64,000 nt of DNA from Myxocyprinus asiaticus (GCF_019703515.2 NC_059358.1:45146594-45210593); one strand, 5' to 3'. Shown: positions 43,664-56,054, counted from the first letter of the stretch. Notes: generated by a model from the sequence alone, not told the origin. Numbers and translations: made by a program.

Positions 43664-44308
43664 AGATCTTGTTTCCACCTGGGATTAAAATGCGTTTTTG
43701 GCATTCCAATCACATGTGGTCAGTCCTAAAATGTCTTGTGATCGGATCTCAAAAACCACATACTGTATTTATGTGGTCAAAAACGCATGTGACCGCATCA
43801 CATTTGATGTGTAAACAGTATCCATCCTGTATGCTTTCCGGTAGCACTGAAGCACCACCCCTCACCTGTCAATCAACTGCTGCACTAAAACAAGAGTTTG
43901 AACTTTGCCAGTTACGAGCAGTGTAAAAGAAAATAACCATCCTTGAGAAGCATGAACATCTGCAGCTCAGGTTAATACAGGTAATCCACTCAAATAATGG
44001 TCAGTTCTGTTCAAAATACTGATTTTGTGCTTAGATTACATTTCAGATGCATCTGGGAGAAATAGTGAACCATTTCTTCCTGCTCTTTCTCTGTCTTTCC
44101 TCATTTTGTTGTGATTTATTATCATGCAGTCACACACTGATGTAGTGGTTGATGTATTCTGCAAGAAATAGTCCCATCCCTCAAAATCTGAACAAGTGGT
44201 CACAGGAGACACATTTAAACTACCAGGTTTAAACAGCGATGTGTCTTGCCTGACCACATGTAATCAGATCACTTGATACGCATCTTAATACCAGGTGGAA
44301 ACGGGGTC
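43664..44308. mobile_element. Non-autonomous DNA element with about 55-bp inverted ends
   Basis: Left AGATCTTGTTTCCACCTGG and right (inverted) AGACCCCGTTTCCACCTGG, then TTAAAATGCG against TTAAGATGCG and CACATGTGGTCAG against TACATGTGGTCAG. The internal part is non-coding. It abuts the next element at 44309. Confidence 0.8.
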
Positions 44309-45438
44309 TTAAGGCCTGTTCACACCAAGCCCGTTTTTTTTTTTTTTTTTTTTGCGTTCCAAACGAGCTTTTGTATGGTAACAATGGATCCAGATGGCTA
44401 TATTCATACCTGTTCTGACAAATTGTCTGCCGAAAATCCGAACGTTTTTCTTAAGGTGAGTGTTCCGATTTTTTTTCTTCTGACTTCTGACCAATGAGAT
44501 AAGAGCTTTTTGTCATTTTTCCAGAGTCGCTGAATCTGCTCAATCCAGCATGTTGGTGGTGCTATCAACTGGCAAACACCGGCATTGGACATGCAGCTGA
44601 TACACACCCCCGAAAATTATATATGCTACTTAAATATAAATAATTGCATTTCATGAACCCTTTGTACGGCAAACAAAACCCATTCTGTTCTGAAAGTCTG
44701 CTATGTTTTTTTTTTTTTTGTTGTAATGTACATGATTTAATATGTATATCACTGTGCCTGTTATATTCGCATGGCATTAAAAATAGCAGCAAGGTTCGGG
44801 AGTTCATTGCACTAAGCTTTTTTGTTACATGCAATGTTTTAGACAAAATATTGCTGAATCACACTGCTGTTTTTATTGCAAGGACAATATAACAAAGTAC
44901 TGCAATAATTTAATAAAAAAAGACTGTGAGCACTGTTTTCTTTTATATTATTTTTAATATATGTTTTATACTATTCTGATATTCTTAATGTACATTATTC
45001 CACGTGTATTTATATCACAGTACCTTGTATTATATTATCCAGGCATTAATCCAGACATTAATCCAGAGTCCGTTTGAAAGATACTAGTAACAAAATAAAT
45101 GTGCAAATAAATGTCCATCAGCGTGCTTTACTCATCTCACACACATAGAAAACACAGACTATATAATCTTCAAAATGCATCAACACCATGGAAAGAACAT
45201 AATGAAACAGTTATACCAAATTAGGTAATTATGCTTTAACAGCGTTCAGTATATAAATCTCTTACAGATGAAAGTGCGGACAGGAAACTGGTATAACAAC
45301 AGCAACGCAACAGCGCCGCCTACTGTACAGGAGTGAAATTGTTTTTAGTTTAACTTTTTACGGACTCAGTGTGAATAGACCTTCCGTCAGAGGTTCGTCA
45401 CACAACATCATCAAAGATTTGGTGTGAACAGGCCTTTA
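44309..45438. mobile_element. Non-autonomous DNA element, possibly PIF/Harbinger
   Basis: Inverted ends AGGCCTGTTCACACCAA (44312) and its inverse ending at 45435, flanked by TTA on each side (44309-44311 and 45436-45438). A 3-bp TTA/TWA target fits PIF/Harbinger. A T run of about 21 follows the left end. Small frames inside have no domain. Confidence 0.7.
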
Positions 45439-45469
45439 ATCTCATTAGCCTCATGAGTCTTTGTGCTTA

Positions 45470-45662
45470 TAAGCCCTTTACTTTGTGGTGATGTGAGACT
45501 TTCACGAGTGTTGGCTGTGGTATGAATTAAGGTCATGTTGTTTTATTATTTAATTTCCTTGGTCTTTGAATTTGTGTTTTTGCATTTTTGCTTTATTAAT
45601 GGATTAATAAATTAGCATTTGGATCCTTATTCTTCTCAACTTCTGACTCATTGTTACAGAAT
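45470..45662 (+). mobile_element. LTR-like 3' fragment
   Basis: GGATTAATAAATTAGCATTTGG then ACTCATTGTTACA resembles the R-U5 end of fish LTRs, with AATAAA about 60 bp before a ...TTACA end. It shares GCATTTGGATCC with 46610. The 5' boundary is unclear. Confidence 0.35.
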
Positions 45663-46062
45663 GTTTGTACTTTTTTTTACTCCAAAAATAATCCACTACC
45701 AATTACTTACCAATTAATTTTCTCAACAAATTGTAAATTATTTCAAGTCATACACACTGTACACAAGCCAAATGTATTTTTTGTGTAAATTGTTCATAAA
45801 GCTGTTTTAATGTATTCATGAACTTTTCATATAATCGAAATATTAGTTGATAGGAACAAAATTTCCACCAGCTCCTGACCACATGTAAATTATGCTTAAA
45901 ACATCCAAACGTTTTGTGTTCTTTTCGGCAACCTTCCATAAATATATTTTAATAGAAGTTAAATAAGTAATGAAAAGGTTAACTAATAAATGAATGAGAA
46001 GAATTAATCTTAATAAATAACATAAATTAGTTAAAAAGAGTTTTTCTTTTTTTTTATTTTTT

Positions 46063-46063
46063 T

Positions 46064-46099
<36 letters not shown>
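46063..46099. repeat. TG microsatellite
   Basis: About 17 TG units with one TA interruption near the start. Confidence 0.95.
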
Positions 46100-46103
<4 letters not shown>

Positions 46104-46382
46104 GCCAAAGCATTTTTATTGATCTCTTGGACTATTTCATTCACAAAAGAACCTCAGATTACAGCAAAAACATGCAATGGCCATAATTTCATCACTTTCT
46201 TTGAGACGTTATTGTGTTTGCTAAGTCAAAACGTACAGATAAGATGCATTTATCACTAGCTGTGTACATACCTGACGGCCTCAATGTATCCATCCCTTTA
46301 TATAAACATAGATTACAAGTGTCACATCACGTCAGTCTTATGTATTATCCTTGGACTCTTATTTTGAAATGTAGCCATCTTT

Positions 46383-46658
46383 GTCATGTCTGGTTTCCCT
46401 GTTTCTCTTCCTCATTGTTTTCAGCTGAGTCTTGTTTAGCCTATCAGTCTTTGTGTATATTTAGTCCTCAAGTTTCTCTTGTTCCTGGTCGGTTCTTGTT
46501 TGTGTGTAGTGCGTTAATATCCAGCATACTGCTGTTGAATTTTTGTTACCTTCTTCGTATTATTCCTTCATCATTGTATCCACTTCTGTTGTCTTCAATT
46601 GAAGTTCTGCATTTGGATCCTCACTCTCTTGCCTCATCCCTTCACAAAACCCTGACAA
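46383..46658 (+). mobile_element. Solo-LTR-like element
   Basis: Starts TGTCATGTCTGG and ends AAACCCTGACA. Contains GCATTTGGATCCTCACTCTC near the end, as in other fish LTR ends. No poly(A) signal or target duplication is clear. Confidence 0.35.
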
Positions 46659-46974
46659 CGAGGAACACGGAAACTATGGAGGACCCTTCTTCTAAAATGT
46701 TGCGGAATAACGAAATGTGAATATGGGTTTACATGTTATACTTTAACTTTTTAAATAATTAAGTATTTTTAAAACCAATTACTAAGTAGTATTTTAATGG
46801 ATAACTTTTACGTGACTAAAAAATGTGTTACCAGTGCTAATGTATTAACAATTAATCTATGATTACTTTAATGAGAGAAATCCTCAAATAAAATAGGGAT
46901 TGTCCAGATGTCATTTTTCAATAGTACTATCAATTTCTTAGCTGGATAAACTTTTGGACCACTTTGTACAGTGT

Positions 46975-47336
46975 TAGTGTAATGCTGGTGTCTAGGAGTG
47001 GAAGAGAGGAGACGCAGGAGTAGAATCTTTAAATTCTTTAATTATAAACGCTGGAATGGAACAAATGCTGGAGTGGAACAAACGAAGGAGCAACTTCACA
47101 AACTATCTAAACAAGGAAACACTTTATCAACTCACTTCAAGGACTAACAAAAGACTGGACAAAACTAGAGGGTATTTATACACCGAAAACTAATGAGGGA
47201 ATGGAAGGCAGGTGAGGATGATGATGAACTGATGGAAGTGATCAGGGCAGTGAATTCCAGGAAATGTAGTGCAGGGGAAAACTTCAAAATAAGAGTCCTT
47301 GAAGAACATGGAGACAGACTGACAGTTAGGTGTCTT
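46975..47336 (-). mobile_element. LTR-like fragment, minus strand
   Basis: On the minus strand the 3' end reads AATTAAAGAATTTAAAG, then CTCCTGCGTCTCCTCTCTTC and ends near GCATTACA, with a TATAAATACCC word about 160 bp earlier. Layout is similar to 28346-28871. Class uncertain. Confidence 0.4.
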
Positions 47337-47351
47337 TATCTACTATGTACT

Positions 47352-47488
47352 TAAAGAAATAGTTCAACATAGTTAAATTCTCTCATCATTTATCACCCTC
47401 ATGGCATCCCAGATGACTTTCTTTTTTATGCACAACACAAGTTAAGCTTTTTAGAAGAATACCTCAGATCTGTAGGAACATAAAACTT
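47352..47488 (-). mobile_element. MITE fragment, ACTCACC family
   Basis: AAATAGTTCAACATAGTTAA, CTCATCATTTATCACCCTCA, TGGCATCCCAGATGACTTTC and GAAGAATACCTCAGATCTGT match the inverse of the right half of 36205-36475. Confidence 0.65.
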
Positions 47489-48007
47489 AAACGTAAACAG
47501 GGCCATTGCAGAGCATCATAGAACGTTCTCCATACAGTTTTAAAGGTGCAATCAGTAATTGTAGAAGCCCAAGCGAGCTGTTACAAACCACCGAAACGAA
47601 CGCAAAGACGCCTTTTTGGCCAGATTTTGTTCTAAATGACATAACACCTGTTCGTTCTTTAATTTCATAGGAAGTATATTGAGGTCATTGAGCTCTAGTG
47701 AATCTATGCTGAAGCAGCTGTGCATGCTATTTACAGGTTATAATAAGAAATAATCAGGATAAAAGCAATTATTTGTCATTTCACCGAAGCTTAAGCTGAA
47801 CCTGAGCATCTTCAAAAAAGATGGATGATAATTGAAGACTTACGGTGTTTTGTAGAGGTATAGCAGAGAATCTTTAAAAATCCTTTGATTCTTTCTTTGT
47901 GCTTCTGTCCAAATATCGACTACTAGTGCTCTAGATCTCTCATCATGGATTGGTGGAATCAGCCAAATGACTTCAACTTCATACCTTTCCTTAAACCTCT
48001 CACAATG
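47489..48007. other. No recognised gene
   Basis: TTTTAAAGGTGCAATCAGTA at 47539 looks like the left end of another TTAA-type MITE, but no right end was found. Confidence 0.3.
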
Positions 48008-48440
48008 CTGCAGTGAGTCACAGAGCAGGTTAATTAACATTTTTAAACATGTGTGTAATGTGGATCACACATGGACTACAATAATTGATCAGTTTTGCAT
48101 AAAACAAACCTGAAATTAAAATACCGGAATTCTATTTGTTATAGTCATGGCACAGAGAAACAATGATAAATATGACCTAACATTATCGCTCACTCCCTAA
48201 ATTCTAGCTTAGTTTCGTGAGGAAGCACCTGTTTCAAAGTGATTAAGCCTCTGTTGCAGGTCAGCAGATGTGATTTAGTGGGACACTGCAGGGCACATGG
48301 GAGTGAGATAACTTACTATGTAAATATTGATTTTATTTTATATGGAACACCTATTTGCAGTGACGTTGGATGAAAAACATGCTTTAAATCACCTATATTC
48401 TTTATAAAATGTTAATTAACCTGCTCTGTGACTCGCTGCA
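48008..48440. mobile_element. Candidate MITE with 35-bp inverted ends
   Basis: TGCAGTGAGTCACAGAGCAG plus GTTAATTAACATTTT at 48008-48042 pairs inverted with 48406-48440 with about one mismatch. The 363 bp between are non-coding. No flanking target duplication was recognised. Confidence 0.6.
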
Positions 48441-50200
48441 ACTTCCAGTTTCGGGACTACTTCCCTATGGGAGCAATAATTATTGGGCAAATTGCCTACT
48501 GTAGTGCAAACTCTGACATCCCTTTACTTTACTATGGTATTCCTATAAAAATTACTATCCACCAAAAAACAAACAAACAAATAAAACAAACAAAAACATG
48601 GTTCCCATGGTTTTCTGACCATGGTAAATTCTCATAAGGGGAATCTTACATTAGGTGCATACTTATATGATACTCACCTGTGAAGACCCACCCTGTTCTG
48701 TCATTTTTCTAGAAGGTAAAGCAGAAGACAATATAAGGAATAAATCATTTAATATGAGGGTGTCATTTTATGAGACGACTGAATAGCAAACTTAACAGTG
48801 CAGGTAGTCTAGCGTTAGCTTACCTTTCGTGAAACAAGAAAGGCTAACCTAACTAAGAAAACTGATTACCATCATAGCTGACCAGTTCGCATATTTAAAC
48901 TATAAACAAATGTATAACGGTGAGTAATTATAAAAAAAAAAAAAACACACACATACTTTTATTGGTATTTTCCACTGCCAGCTTGGGAAGATGCTCATGG
49001 AAGGTTTTTTTTTTTTTCTCTCCCTACTCGTTTGGTTGCCAAGTTCTGCCAATGGATAGGCACCCAAACTAGATTAGTTTGTGATTAGCTCTTCTCTGAA
49101 CAGTGCCCGCCGCTGCCTCTACAGGTGCACAAATCACTTTTGCTCCATATTTTACATAGATATGTGGTGCAAAAGGGAGAGCGTGCAAGAGTTTGAGACT
49201 AGTAGTGGCAGATTCAAGCAGTTGTAGTTATGTACTTTGTGTTTGTGCTAGAAAAATATACAAGAAAAAAAAAATATATTTGTGAGAAAATATTTTACAA
49301 GTGTGCAACTCTCATTGGATGAATTCACATACTGATTTGCGGATTAGCAAAATTTGTCTGTGACTTCAAATTTTAGATGCGGGTGTGTGAATGTGTTTTG
49401 CACCATATTCACTGCAGCAACTGTAGCAAAAATGTGAGCGTATGAGTTTCTTAATTTGTGATTCATAGAATAGGATTTGTGCACCTGCAATTAAGAATTT
49501 GAGAAGGTGTAACTGTTGTGGTTTTGGGAAGTTTGCAACTCTTTAAACCTTTTTCTCTGTGACTTTAAATTTACTGATACACATGTGTGGCTAATCTCTA
49601 CAACTACAAATTCCACTGACACAGGTGTTCTGTTGTTTTGCTCCAAAAATACCTTCATACCCAAACCCTTCTTGTAATTTTTACAGAATGTTGTTTACTT
49701 TATTTTATTTCAAATAAATATAAGCCACAAATCAAAACTTAAACCAAAAAAGAATTTTTGGCAACATGATTGGTGTATTAATCTATCAGCAGGGGCTGAC
49801 AGGCCATGCTAACAGACAAACTTTGACTCCTTTGTTCCAGCAAAGATCATACTGTATGTTAAGTATTTTATGAGAACTGTTGTTTTGCACCTGTTTGTAA
49901 TAAATATTTTAAAACTTTCACAGACAGATGCATGGTAGACTTAAGAGAGCAAATGCACTTGGTGTGCCGAAAGAATGGCAATGAATTAAATGCCTTTTTA
50001 GCATGAATTTAAACTCCCATGATTTATTTTCATTTATCATTTTTGGTGTTTTACAGTTTCTTTTGTTATATTCAAATTCTTTCAAAAGTAGTTTATGGGA
50101 ATACCTTTCCCAAGATTAACCACAAGAAATTAAAAATACAGTAAATATGTTTTGTATGACTCCTACACTGCAATAATTTATTCTTACAAAAAATAAACTT
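48441..50200. other. AT-rich stretch, no recognised gene
   Basis: AGGTGCACAAATC (49123-49135) pairs inverted with 49474-49486 and may mark a further small element. A-runs at 48932-48945 and 49265. No domain-bearing frame. Confidence 0.35.
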
Positions 50201-50220
50201 AATTAAAAAAAAAAAAAAAA

Positions 50221-50646
50221 TTATTTCCTTTTTCTCCCAATTTCGAATGCCCAATGTGCTTTTAAGTCCTTGTGGTTGTGTAGTGATTCGCCTCAGTCCG
50301 GGTGGTGGAGGACAAATCCCAGTTGCCTCCGCATCTGAGACAGTCAACCTGTGCATCTTATCATGTGGCTTGTTGAGCGCGTTGCAAAGGAGACATAGCG
50401 CATGTGGAGGCTTCACACCATCCACCACGGCAACCATGCTCAACTCACCATGTGCCCCACTGAGAACGAACCACATTATAGCGACCATGAGGAGGTTACC
50501 CCATATGACCCTACCCTCCCTAGCAACTGGGCCAATTTGGTTGCTTAGGAGACCTGGCTGGAGTCACTCAGCACTCCCTGGGATTCGAACTAGCGAACTC
50601 CAGGGGTGGTAGCCAGCGTATTTTACCACTGAGCTACCCAGGCCCC
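50221..50646 (-). mobile_element. tRNA-derived SINE, family A
   Basis: Head at the right end (GAGCTACCCAGGCCCCC, 50631-50647 on the plus strand) with a B-box-like TTCGAACTAGCGAACTCC near 50587. The body runs to TTTTCTCCCAATTTCGAATG on the left, preceded by an A run (50205-50220). Confidence 0.85.
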
Positions 50647-50647
50647 C

Positions 50648-51202
50648 AAGTTTATTTTTCTTAACCTATTGGCAAAGATTTTTTTTCTTTAAACCTTCAC
50701 TATGTAACAGTTAAATAAAACTGCATGCGTCTTGCATAAGAACATTGTTTTGGTAATGACATAAGCTGTGCTTCAACTCTGCTCCTCTGTGTGGATGAAT
50801 GTGGTTCGAGGCACTGTGCACACTGGATACAGGACATCTTAGAGTGAATGGATAAATAAATAATAAAAGAAAGGAAAAGACGGATATCCGAAAACATGTC
50901 ATCTGAGCAGATAAGTGCCATATCTTATGCTGTTGTTTTGACTTATTGGAAACATTGATGTTTTGAAATGAATGACATTACAAAAGTTAGGCAACGTTCA
51001 TTAACATTAGAAACAATCATTGTTAGTCTGATAAAGTCAAATTAGGTAAATTTTTATAAATGCAGGATATTCTGGCCAAATAGACCCTGGTAGTTAGTAA
51101 TTTATAGATTGTCATTGTTACCAGCCAGTGGTCAACATCATTTCAAGACTTGCATGTCCTTTGCAAGCCTAGGACTAAAGGATTTATATAAATTATTGCT
51201 GC
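50648..51202. other. No recognised gene
   Basis: Flank between a SINE and DIRS copy 2. AT-rich, without domains. Confidence 0.35.
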
Positions 51203-51810
51203 TCCCGTCCAAGCCCTGTAGGTTCATGTCGTCCCTGATGGCTAAAGCCTACAGCGCTGCTGGACAAGCCGCCTCTGCCCTGCACGCCATGGCTCTCCTG
51301 CAGGTCCACCAAACCAAGGCGTTGAAAGAACTGCATGAGGGTAGTTCCGCCCCAGATTTGATGCAGGAACTGCGCTCGGCGACCAACCTTGCTCTCCGAG
51401 CTACGAAGGTCACGGCGCGGTCTCGGGTGGATGATGGCCACATTAGTGGTCCAGGTGCTCCACCTTTGGCTCAACCTGGTCGAGATGGGTGAGGCCGACA
51501 AGACACGGTTTCTTGCTGCCCCATTTCCCAGGCTGGCCTATTCGGCGACACCGTAGAGGACATTTCCCAGCAGTTCTCGGCGGTGAAGCAGCAGACGGAG
51601 GCTATCTGGCACATCCTGCCCCGGCACGGCTCAAGATCCCGCACCCCATCTGCTCATTGCCAAGGGCGTCCACCTGCGATGACTGCACTGGCTCCACCGC
51701 AGCCCGCCCCTTCGGCCTGGCTCTGGCGTGGAGCCCACTGCAGGAAGCAGACGCCACCCGTCTTGCAGTCGGCCACTAAGAACCCACGGAGGTCGTCAAA
51801 GCGCCCCTGA
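51203..51810 (+). pseudogene. DIRS copy 2 gag C-terminal part
   Basis: Retains AYSAAGQAASALHAMALLQV and the Pro/Gln/Ala-rich tail. Frameshifts fall near 51430 and 51530. Closely related to 15341-15928 of copy 1. Confidence 0.75.
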
Positions 51811-53290
51811 GATGGGTGACCCAGGGACGACGAAACCCACTCACCTGGATCTGGTAAGAAGACCACTCCATCCCCCGGTGGAGGGCTTGGTGGAAAATAT
51901 ATTGTTGCCTTTTGTTTGATTTCACCGCATGCCCAAGTGGCTGCGGTACCCAACAGTTCAGCAAAAGAGTGGTTTCCTTTCTCCCTGGGTCACATAACGT
52001 CATCACGACTACCGTCCACAGGGTTTTCCTTGCAGGATTGGTGCTCCAGCGGTGGTCTTCCTGCCCCTGAACACCCAGCTGTGGAACACAGCTGCCCCCG
52101 ATGTGGCAGTCTCCATGGGTTCGAGGACAGGCCTCTTCCTCCCCATCCCAGGCTGTTCCGGGGGTGGTCACAAGGAGCCAGGTAAGTGCTTCGATGTCCC
52201 TAGACTCAGCAAAGCCACGACGTGGTGTGGCACCTTGAGCTCTGCCCCGCCGCGAGACCCCACCTGCCGGTACATCCGACGACGTTGTCCCCTTGGTCCC
52301 CCTTGCGCGGAACTTGGATGCGTGGCTTGTGCTTTCCAGTCCATCGCGATGGCTGATCCGGACCCTCCGACTCGGCTACACGATTCAGTTTGCCAGGCAC
52401 CCGCCCACGTTCAGCGGTATCCACTTCACCTTGGTCAAGGACAAAAATGCTGCTACCTTGCGCGTGGAGATCACTACCCTCCTACGGAAGGGCGCGATAG
52501 AACCTGTCCCTCTGGCCGAGATGAAGAAGGGGTTTTACAGCCCCTACAGCCGAAAAAAGGTGGTGGGTTGCGGCCAATCTTGGACCTGAGAGTACTGAAC
52601 CGGGCCTTACACAGACTCCCGTTCAAGATGCTGATGCAAAAACGCATTCTGGCGAGCGTCCAGCATAAAGATTGGTTCACAGCTGTAGACCTGAAGGACG
52701 CGTACTTCCACATCTCGATCCTTCCTCGACACAGGAACACCCTTCCTGCGGTTTGCATTCGAGGGTCAGGCGTATCAGTACAAAGTTCTCCCTTTCAGCA
52801 TATCCCTGTCTCCTCACGTCTTCACGGAGGTCGCAGAGGCTGCCCTTGCCCCGTTAAGGGAGGTGGGCATTCGCATTCTCAACTATCTTGATGACTGGCT
52901 AATCCTAGCTCACTCTCGGGACATGTTGTGCGCACACAGGGACTTGGTGCTCTCACACCTCAGCTGACTAGGGCTTCGGGTCAACTGGGAAAAGAGCAAG
53001 CTCCTCCCAATTCAGAGCATCTCTTTTCTCGGTTTGGAGCTGGACTCAGTCTCTTCGGTGCTGGCCTGTTTGAAGGCGTTCAAACAGAAAACAGCAGTTC
53101 CACTGAAACTTTTTCAGAGGCTCTTGGAGCATATGACATCCTCAGCGGTAGCCACCCTGCTCAGGTTGATGCATACGAGACCACTTCAGCACTGGCTTCA
53201 CACTCTAGTCCCTAGATGGGCATGGCACCACGGGACTCATCGCGTGGTCATCACGCCGGTCTGTCACCATCTTTTCAGCCCTTGGACCGA
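51811..53290 (+). pseudogene. DIRS copy 2 reverse transcriptase
   Basis: LLRKGAIEPVPLAEMKKGFY near 52478, then a frameshift, FTAVDLKDAYFHISILP with the catalytic Asp present at 52688-52690, and LNYLDDWLILAHS with YLDD at 52884-52895. Frameshifts near 52550, 52740 and 52890 break it. The catalytic residues themselves are intact, unlike in copy 1. Confidence 0.8.
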
Positions 53291-54193
53291 CCGCCTTTTT
53301 AAGTGCTGTCTGTTCGCTAAGTGGTGTTCTTCCCGACGGGAAGACCCCCAGAGATGTGCAGTCAGATCAGTGCTTCCTGCAGGAGAGGTCCCCTTCCACC
53401 TTGAAGGTGTACGTTGCCGCCATAGCAGCACACCATGACGCAGTCGACGGTAAGTCCTTAGGGAAGCACGACCTGATCTTCAGGTTCTAAAGAGGCGCCA
53501 GGAGGCTGAATCTCTCCAGACCGCGCCTCGTTCCCTCATGGGACCTCTCTGTAGTTCTTCAGGGTCTACAGAGAGCCCCCTTTGAGCCTTTGCAGTCAGC
53601 CGAGCTTAAGGAACTCCTGACTGCGCTCACCTCCATCAAGAGGGTAGGAGACCTGCAAGCGTTCTCTGTCAGCAAAACGTGGCTGGACTTCGGTCCGGGC
53701 TACTCTCACGTGATCCTGAGACCCCGACTGGGCTATGTGCCCAAGGTTCCCATGACCCCTTTTAGGGACCAGGTGGTGAACCTTCAAGCGCTGCCCCAGG
53801 AGGAGGCAGACCCAGCCCTGTCATTGCTGTGTCCAGTGCGCGCTTAACACATCTATTTGGATCGCATGCAGAGCTTTAGGATCTCTTAGCAGCTCTTTGT
53901 CTGCTTTGGTGCACAGCAGAAAGGAAGCGCTGTCTCCAAGCAGAGGATCGCCCACTGGCTCATTGACGCCATAACTATGGCATATCACGCCCAGGACATG
54001 CTGCCCCCGGTAGGGCTACGAGCCCATTCTACCAGGGGTGTAGCGGCCTCCTGGTCCCTGGCCAGGGGTGCCTCTCTAACAGACATTTGCAGAGCAGCAG
54101 GCTGGGCAACACCCAACACCTTTGTAAGGTTCTACAACCTCCAGGTGGAACCGGTTTCATCCCAGGTAGTGGCACACAATACAAGTGGATAAG
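53291..54193 (+). pseudogene. DIRS copy 2 tyrosine recombinase
   Basis: N-terminal part FAKWCSSRREDPQ then a shortened core-binding region (TLKVYVAAIAAHHDA equivalent, frame changed), then LLTALTSIKRVGDLQAFSVS. The last frame (53977-54192) carries RAHSTRGVAASW (HxxR box) and the region around TFVRFYNL with the candidate active-site Tyr. Stops at 53844 and near 53887 separate the parts. Confidence 0.8.
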
Positions 54194-54934
54194 CCTGGGA
54201 TAGCCGGCCGGTTGTATCGCTTGCACATAGCGCCTTTCACCTCCTCTGAGCTGAAGATGTGCGCCATTAATTCACAGTAGTGTTCACAAACTTTGTTCCC
54301 TGGTTGACTTCCTCCGAGCCCTGTGGCAGTCGAGTTTTCGGAGAGACTCGCTGCCGGCCCAGTACATGTGCTAACTAAGAGTCCTGTTCTGGGGTAGGTG
54401 CTCCGCATGTGGTGGTTCCCTGTGAGGCTAACCCAATGTGATTTTTATATATCTTCTGCTAATTCGTTTCCCTGTTGGCACACTGCATCTTCCTTGGGCA
54501 GAGCCCCTCTGCCCCAATCTCCATGTTTGTAGTAACTCCTCCCCCGTTGGGTAGGATCTACCTTGAAGACTCTCCACATGGTCGGAAAGACCATGTGACG
54601 TATTTTTCCACTTAAATATCCCCCCCTCTCTTTGGGAGAGGTGTGGTCTCCGCGGTGCCCTCCCGACTAGATCTGGCAGCCCAGCCGGATAATCCCCCTT
54701 CTTTTTTTAGGGAGTGGGGAAAAAAGAAGGGGAAAAGAGGCCACGACTGGGTTAGGCTGTCTCTAACTTTTGGGTAGTCGACTTGTCCCCAAAGGGCCAT
54801 TCGACATTCAACTATGTTGGGGGAGGTTACGTGTCGATCTGGTGTGCTGGCTACGAGGCACACAGTGGTCTGCCCACCACACACCGCCAGTTCACATAAC
54901 ACAGTTCAGCCAGTTGTGGCGTTTTCGTATAGGG

Positions 54935-55045
54935 ACCCCTAGTGTCACTACATCGACACAACATCGAGTGAGTGACAGATAGGGAATGTCATGGTTACTT
55001 GTTCCCTCCATCAGGGAACGGAGGTTACACAAGTAACCATGACGT
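54935..55045 (+). repeat. DIRS copy 2 collapsed right end
   Basis: 54935-54987 is the inverse of a left end. GTCATGGTTACTTG (54988-55001) then joins directly to TTCCCTCCATCAGGGAA and the inverse CAAGTAACCATGAC (55030-55043), forming a 54-bp hairpin. The 270 or so bp that separate these in copy 1 are missing. Confidence 0.8.
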
Positions 55046-55365
55046 TTGGAAGATAGATTTTTGTTGCACTCATTAATAGCATTGTAACTTTTTTGTAAAA
55101 AAAAAAAAAAAAAAGGGTAGCTTTAAGCATAAACCACACAAAATGTTTGTTATATTTCTCTGAAAATAAGACCATTTATATTATAAATATTTTTGCTTCT
55201 CAAGTAAATACATTTACTTATGGTCTTTTTGAATACTAGATTATGATTAGCTAGAATGCATTACAACCATTTAATGTACAGGTAGATCCAGTCAGTTTTA
55301 ATCACTGTTCTACATTTAATGAACCTGCTCTGCTGTCCTGTTCAAACAACTTCTGGATGTTAATA
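55046..55365. other. AT-rich spacer
   Basis: Contains an A run at 55098-55115. No gene found. Confidence 0.4.
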
Positions 55366-55753
55366 TACAGTGCTGTGAAAAAAGATTTGCCCCATCCTGA
55401 TTTCTTCTGTTTTTGTGTATATTTCATACTAAATTGTTTTATGTTAGAATTGTTTAAACAAAGGCAATCTGAGTAAACACAAAATACTGTTTTTAAATGA
55501 TAATGTTTTTGAAGTAAAAAGTTATCCAATACCAACTGGGCCTGTGTGAAAAAGTATTGTTACTAAATCCCCAAATCTATGAAACTGCATTCATAATGGG
55601 GTTCAGCTGGACTAGACACACCCAGACCTGATTACTGCCATCCCTGTTTAATCAAATCAACACCTAAGTAGAACTTTTTCAGAAGCATGAAGTTGGCTAA
55701 AAGGTCTCACCCAGTAACACACTATGCCAAGGTTGAAATAGATTCCATAAATG

Positions 55754-55862
55754 ATGAGGGGGAAAAAGGGGATTGAAATACATCGGTCTGGGAAGTGTTA
55801 CATTGCTATTTCAAAGGCACTGGGACTCCAAAGGACCACAGTGAGAGCTATTATCTCCAAAT
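55754..55862 (+). pseudogene. Tc1 transposase N-terminal helix-turn-helix remnant
   Basis: Encodes GIEIHRSGKCYIAISKALGL followed by RTTVRAIISKW, the paired-type helix-turn-helix of Tc1 transposases that binds the terminal repeats. The frame is interrupted right after the Trp by a SINE. Nothing of the catalytic domain is left. Confidence 0.8.
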
Positions 55863-55864
55863 GG

Positions 55865-56054
55865 TGTGGTGGTGGCATAGTGGGCAAAAGCACAAAACTG
55901 GTTAGCAGAAGGTTGTCCGTTCGATTCCCCCACAGCCACCACCATTGTGACCTTGAGCAAGGCACTTAACTCCAGGTTGCTCTGGGGGTATTGTCCCTGT
56001 AATAAGGGCACTGTAAGTTGCTTTGGATAAAGTGTCTACCAAATGCATAAATGT
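55865..56054 (+). mobile_element. tRNA-derived SINE, family B
   Basis: TGTGGTGGTGGCATAGTGGG (A-box-like), CCGTTCGATTCCCCC (B box), GACCTTGAGCAAGGCACTTA and ATAAATGTAAATGG. AAATGG occurs on both sides (55859-55864 and 56055-56060), a plausible target duplication inside the Tc1 gene. Same family as 9537-9731. Confidence 0.88.

Larger units (their letters stand above)
51203..55045 (+). mobile_element. DIRS-type retrotransposon, copy 2 (truncated and deleted)
   Basis: Begins abruptly inside gag (CTCCCGTCCAAGCCCTGTAG, equivalent to 15341 in copy 1), so the left terminal repeat and the gag N-terminus are missing. A deletion at about 53291 removes the equivalent of 17463-18340 (RNase H and the following domain). 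The recombinase C-terminus is better preserved than in copy 1. At the right end the internal complementary region and terminal repeat are collapsed (54935-55045). Confidence 0.9.
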
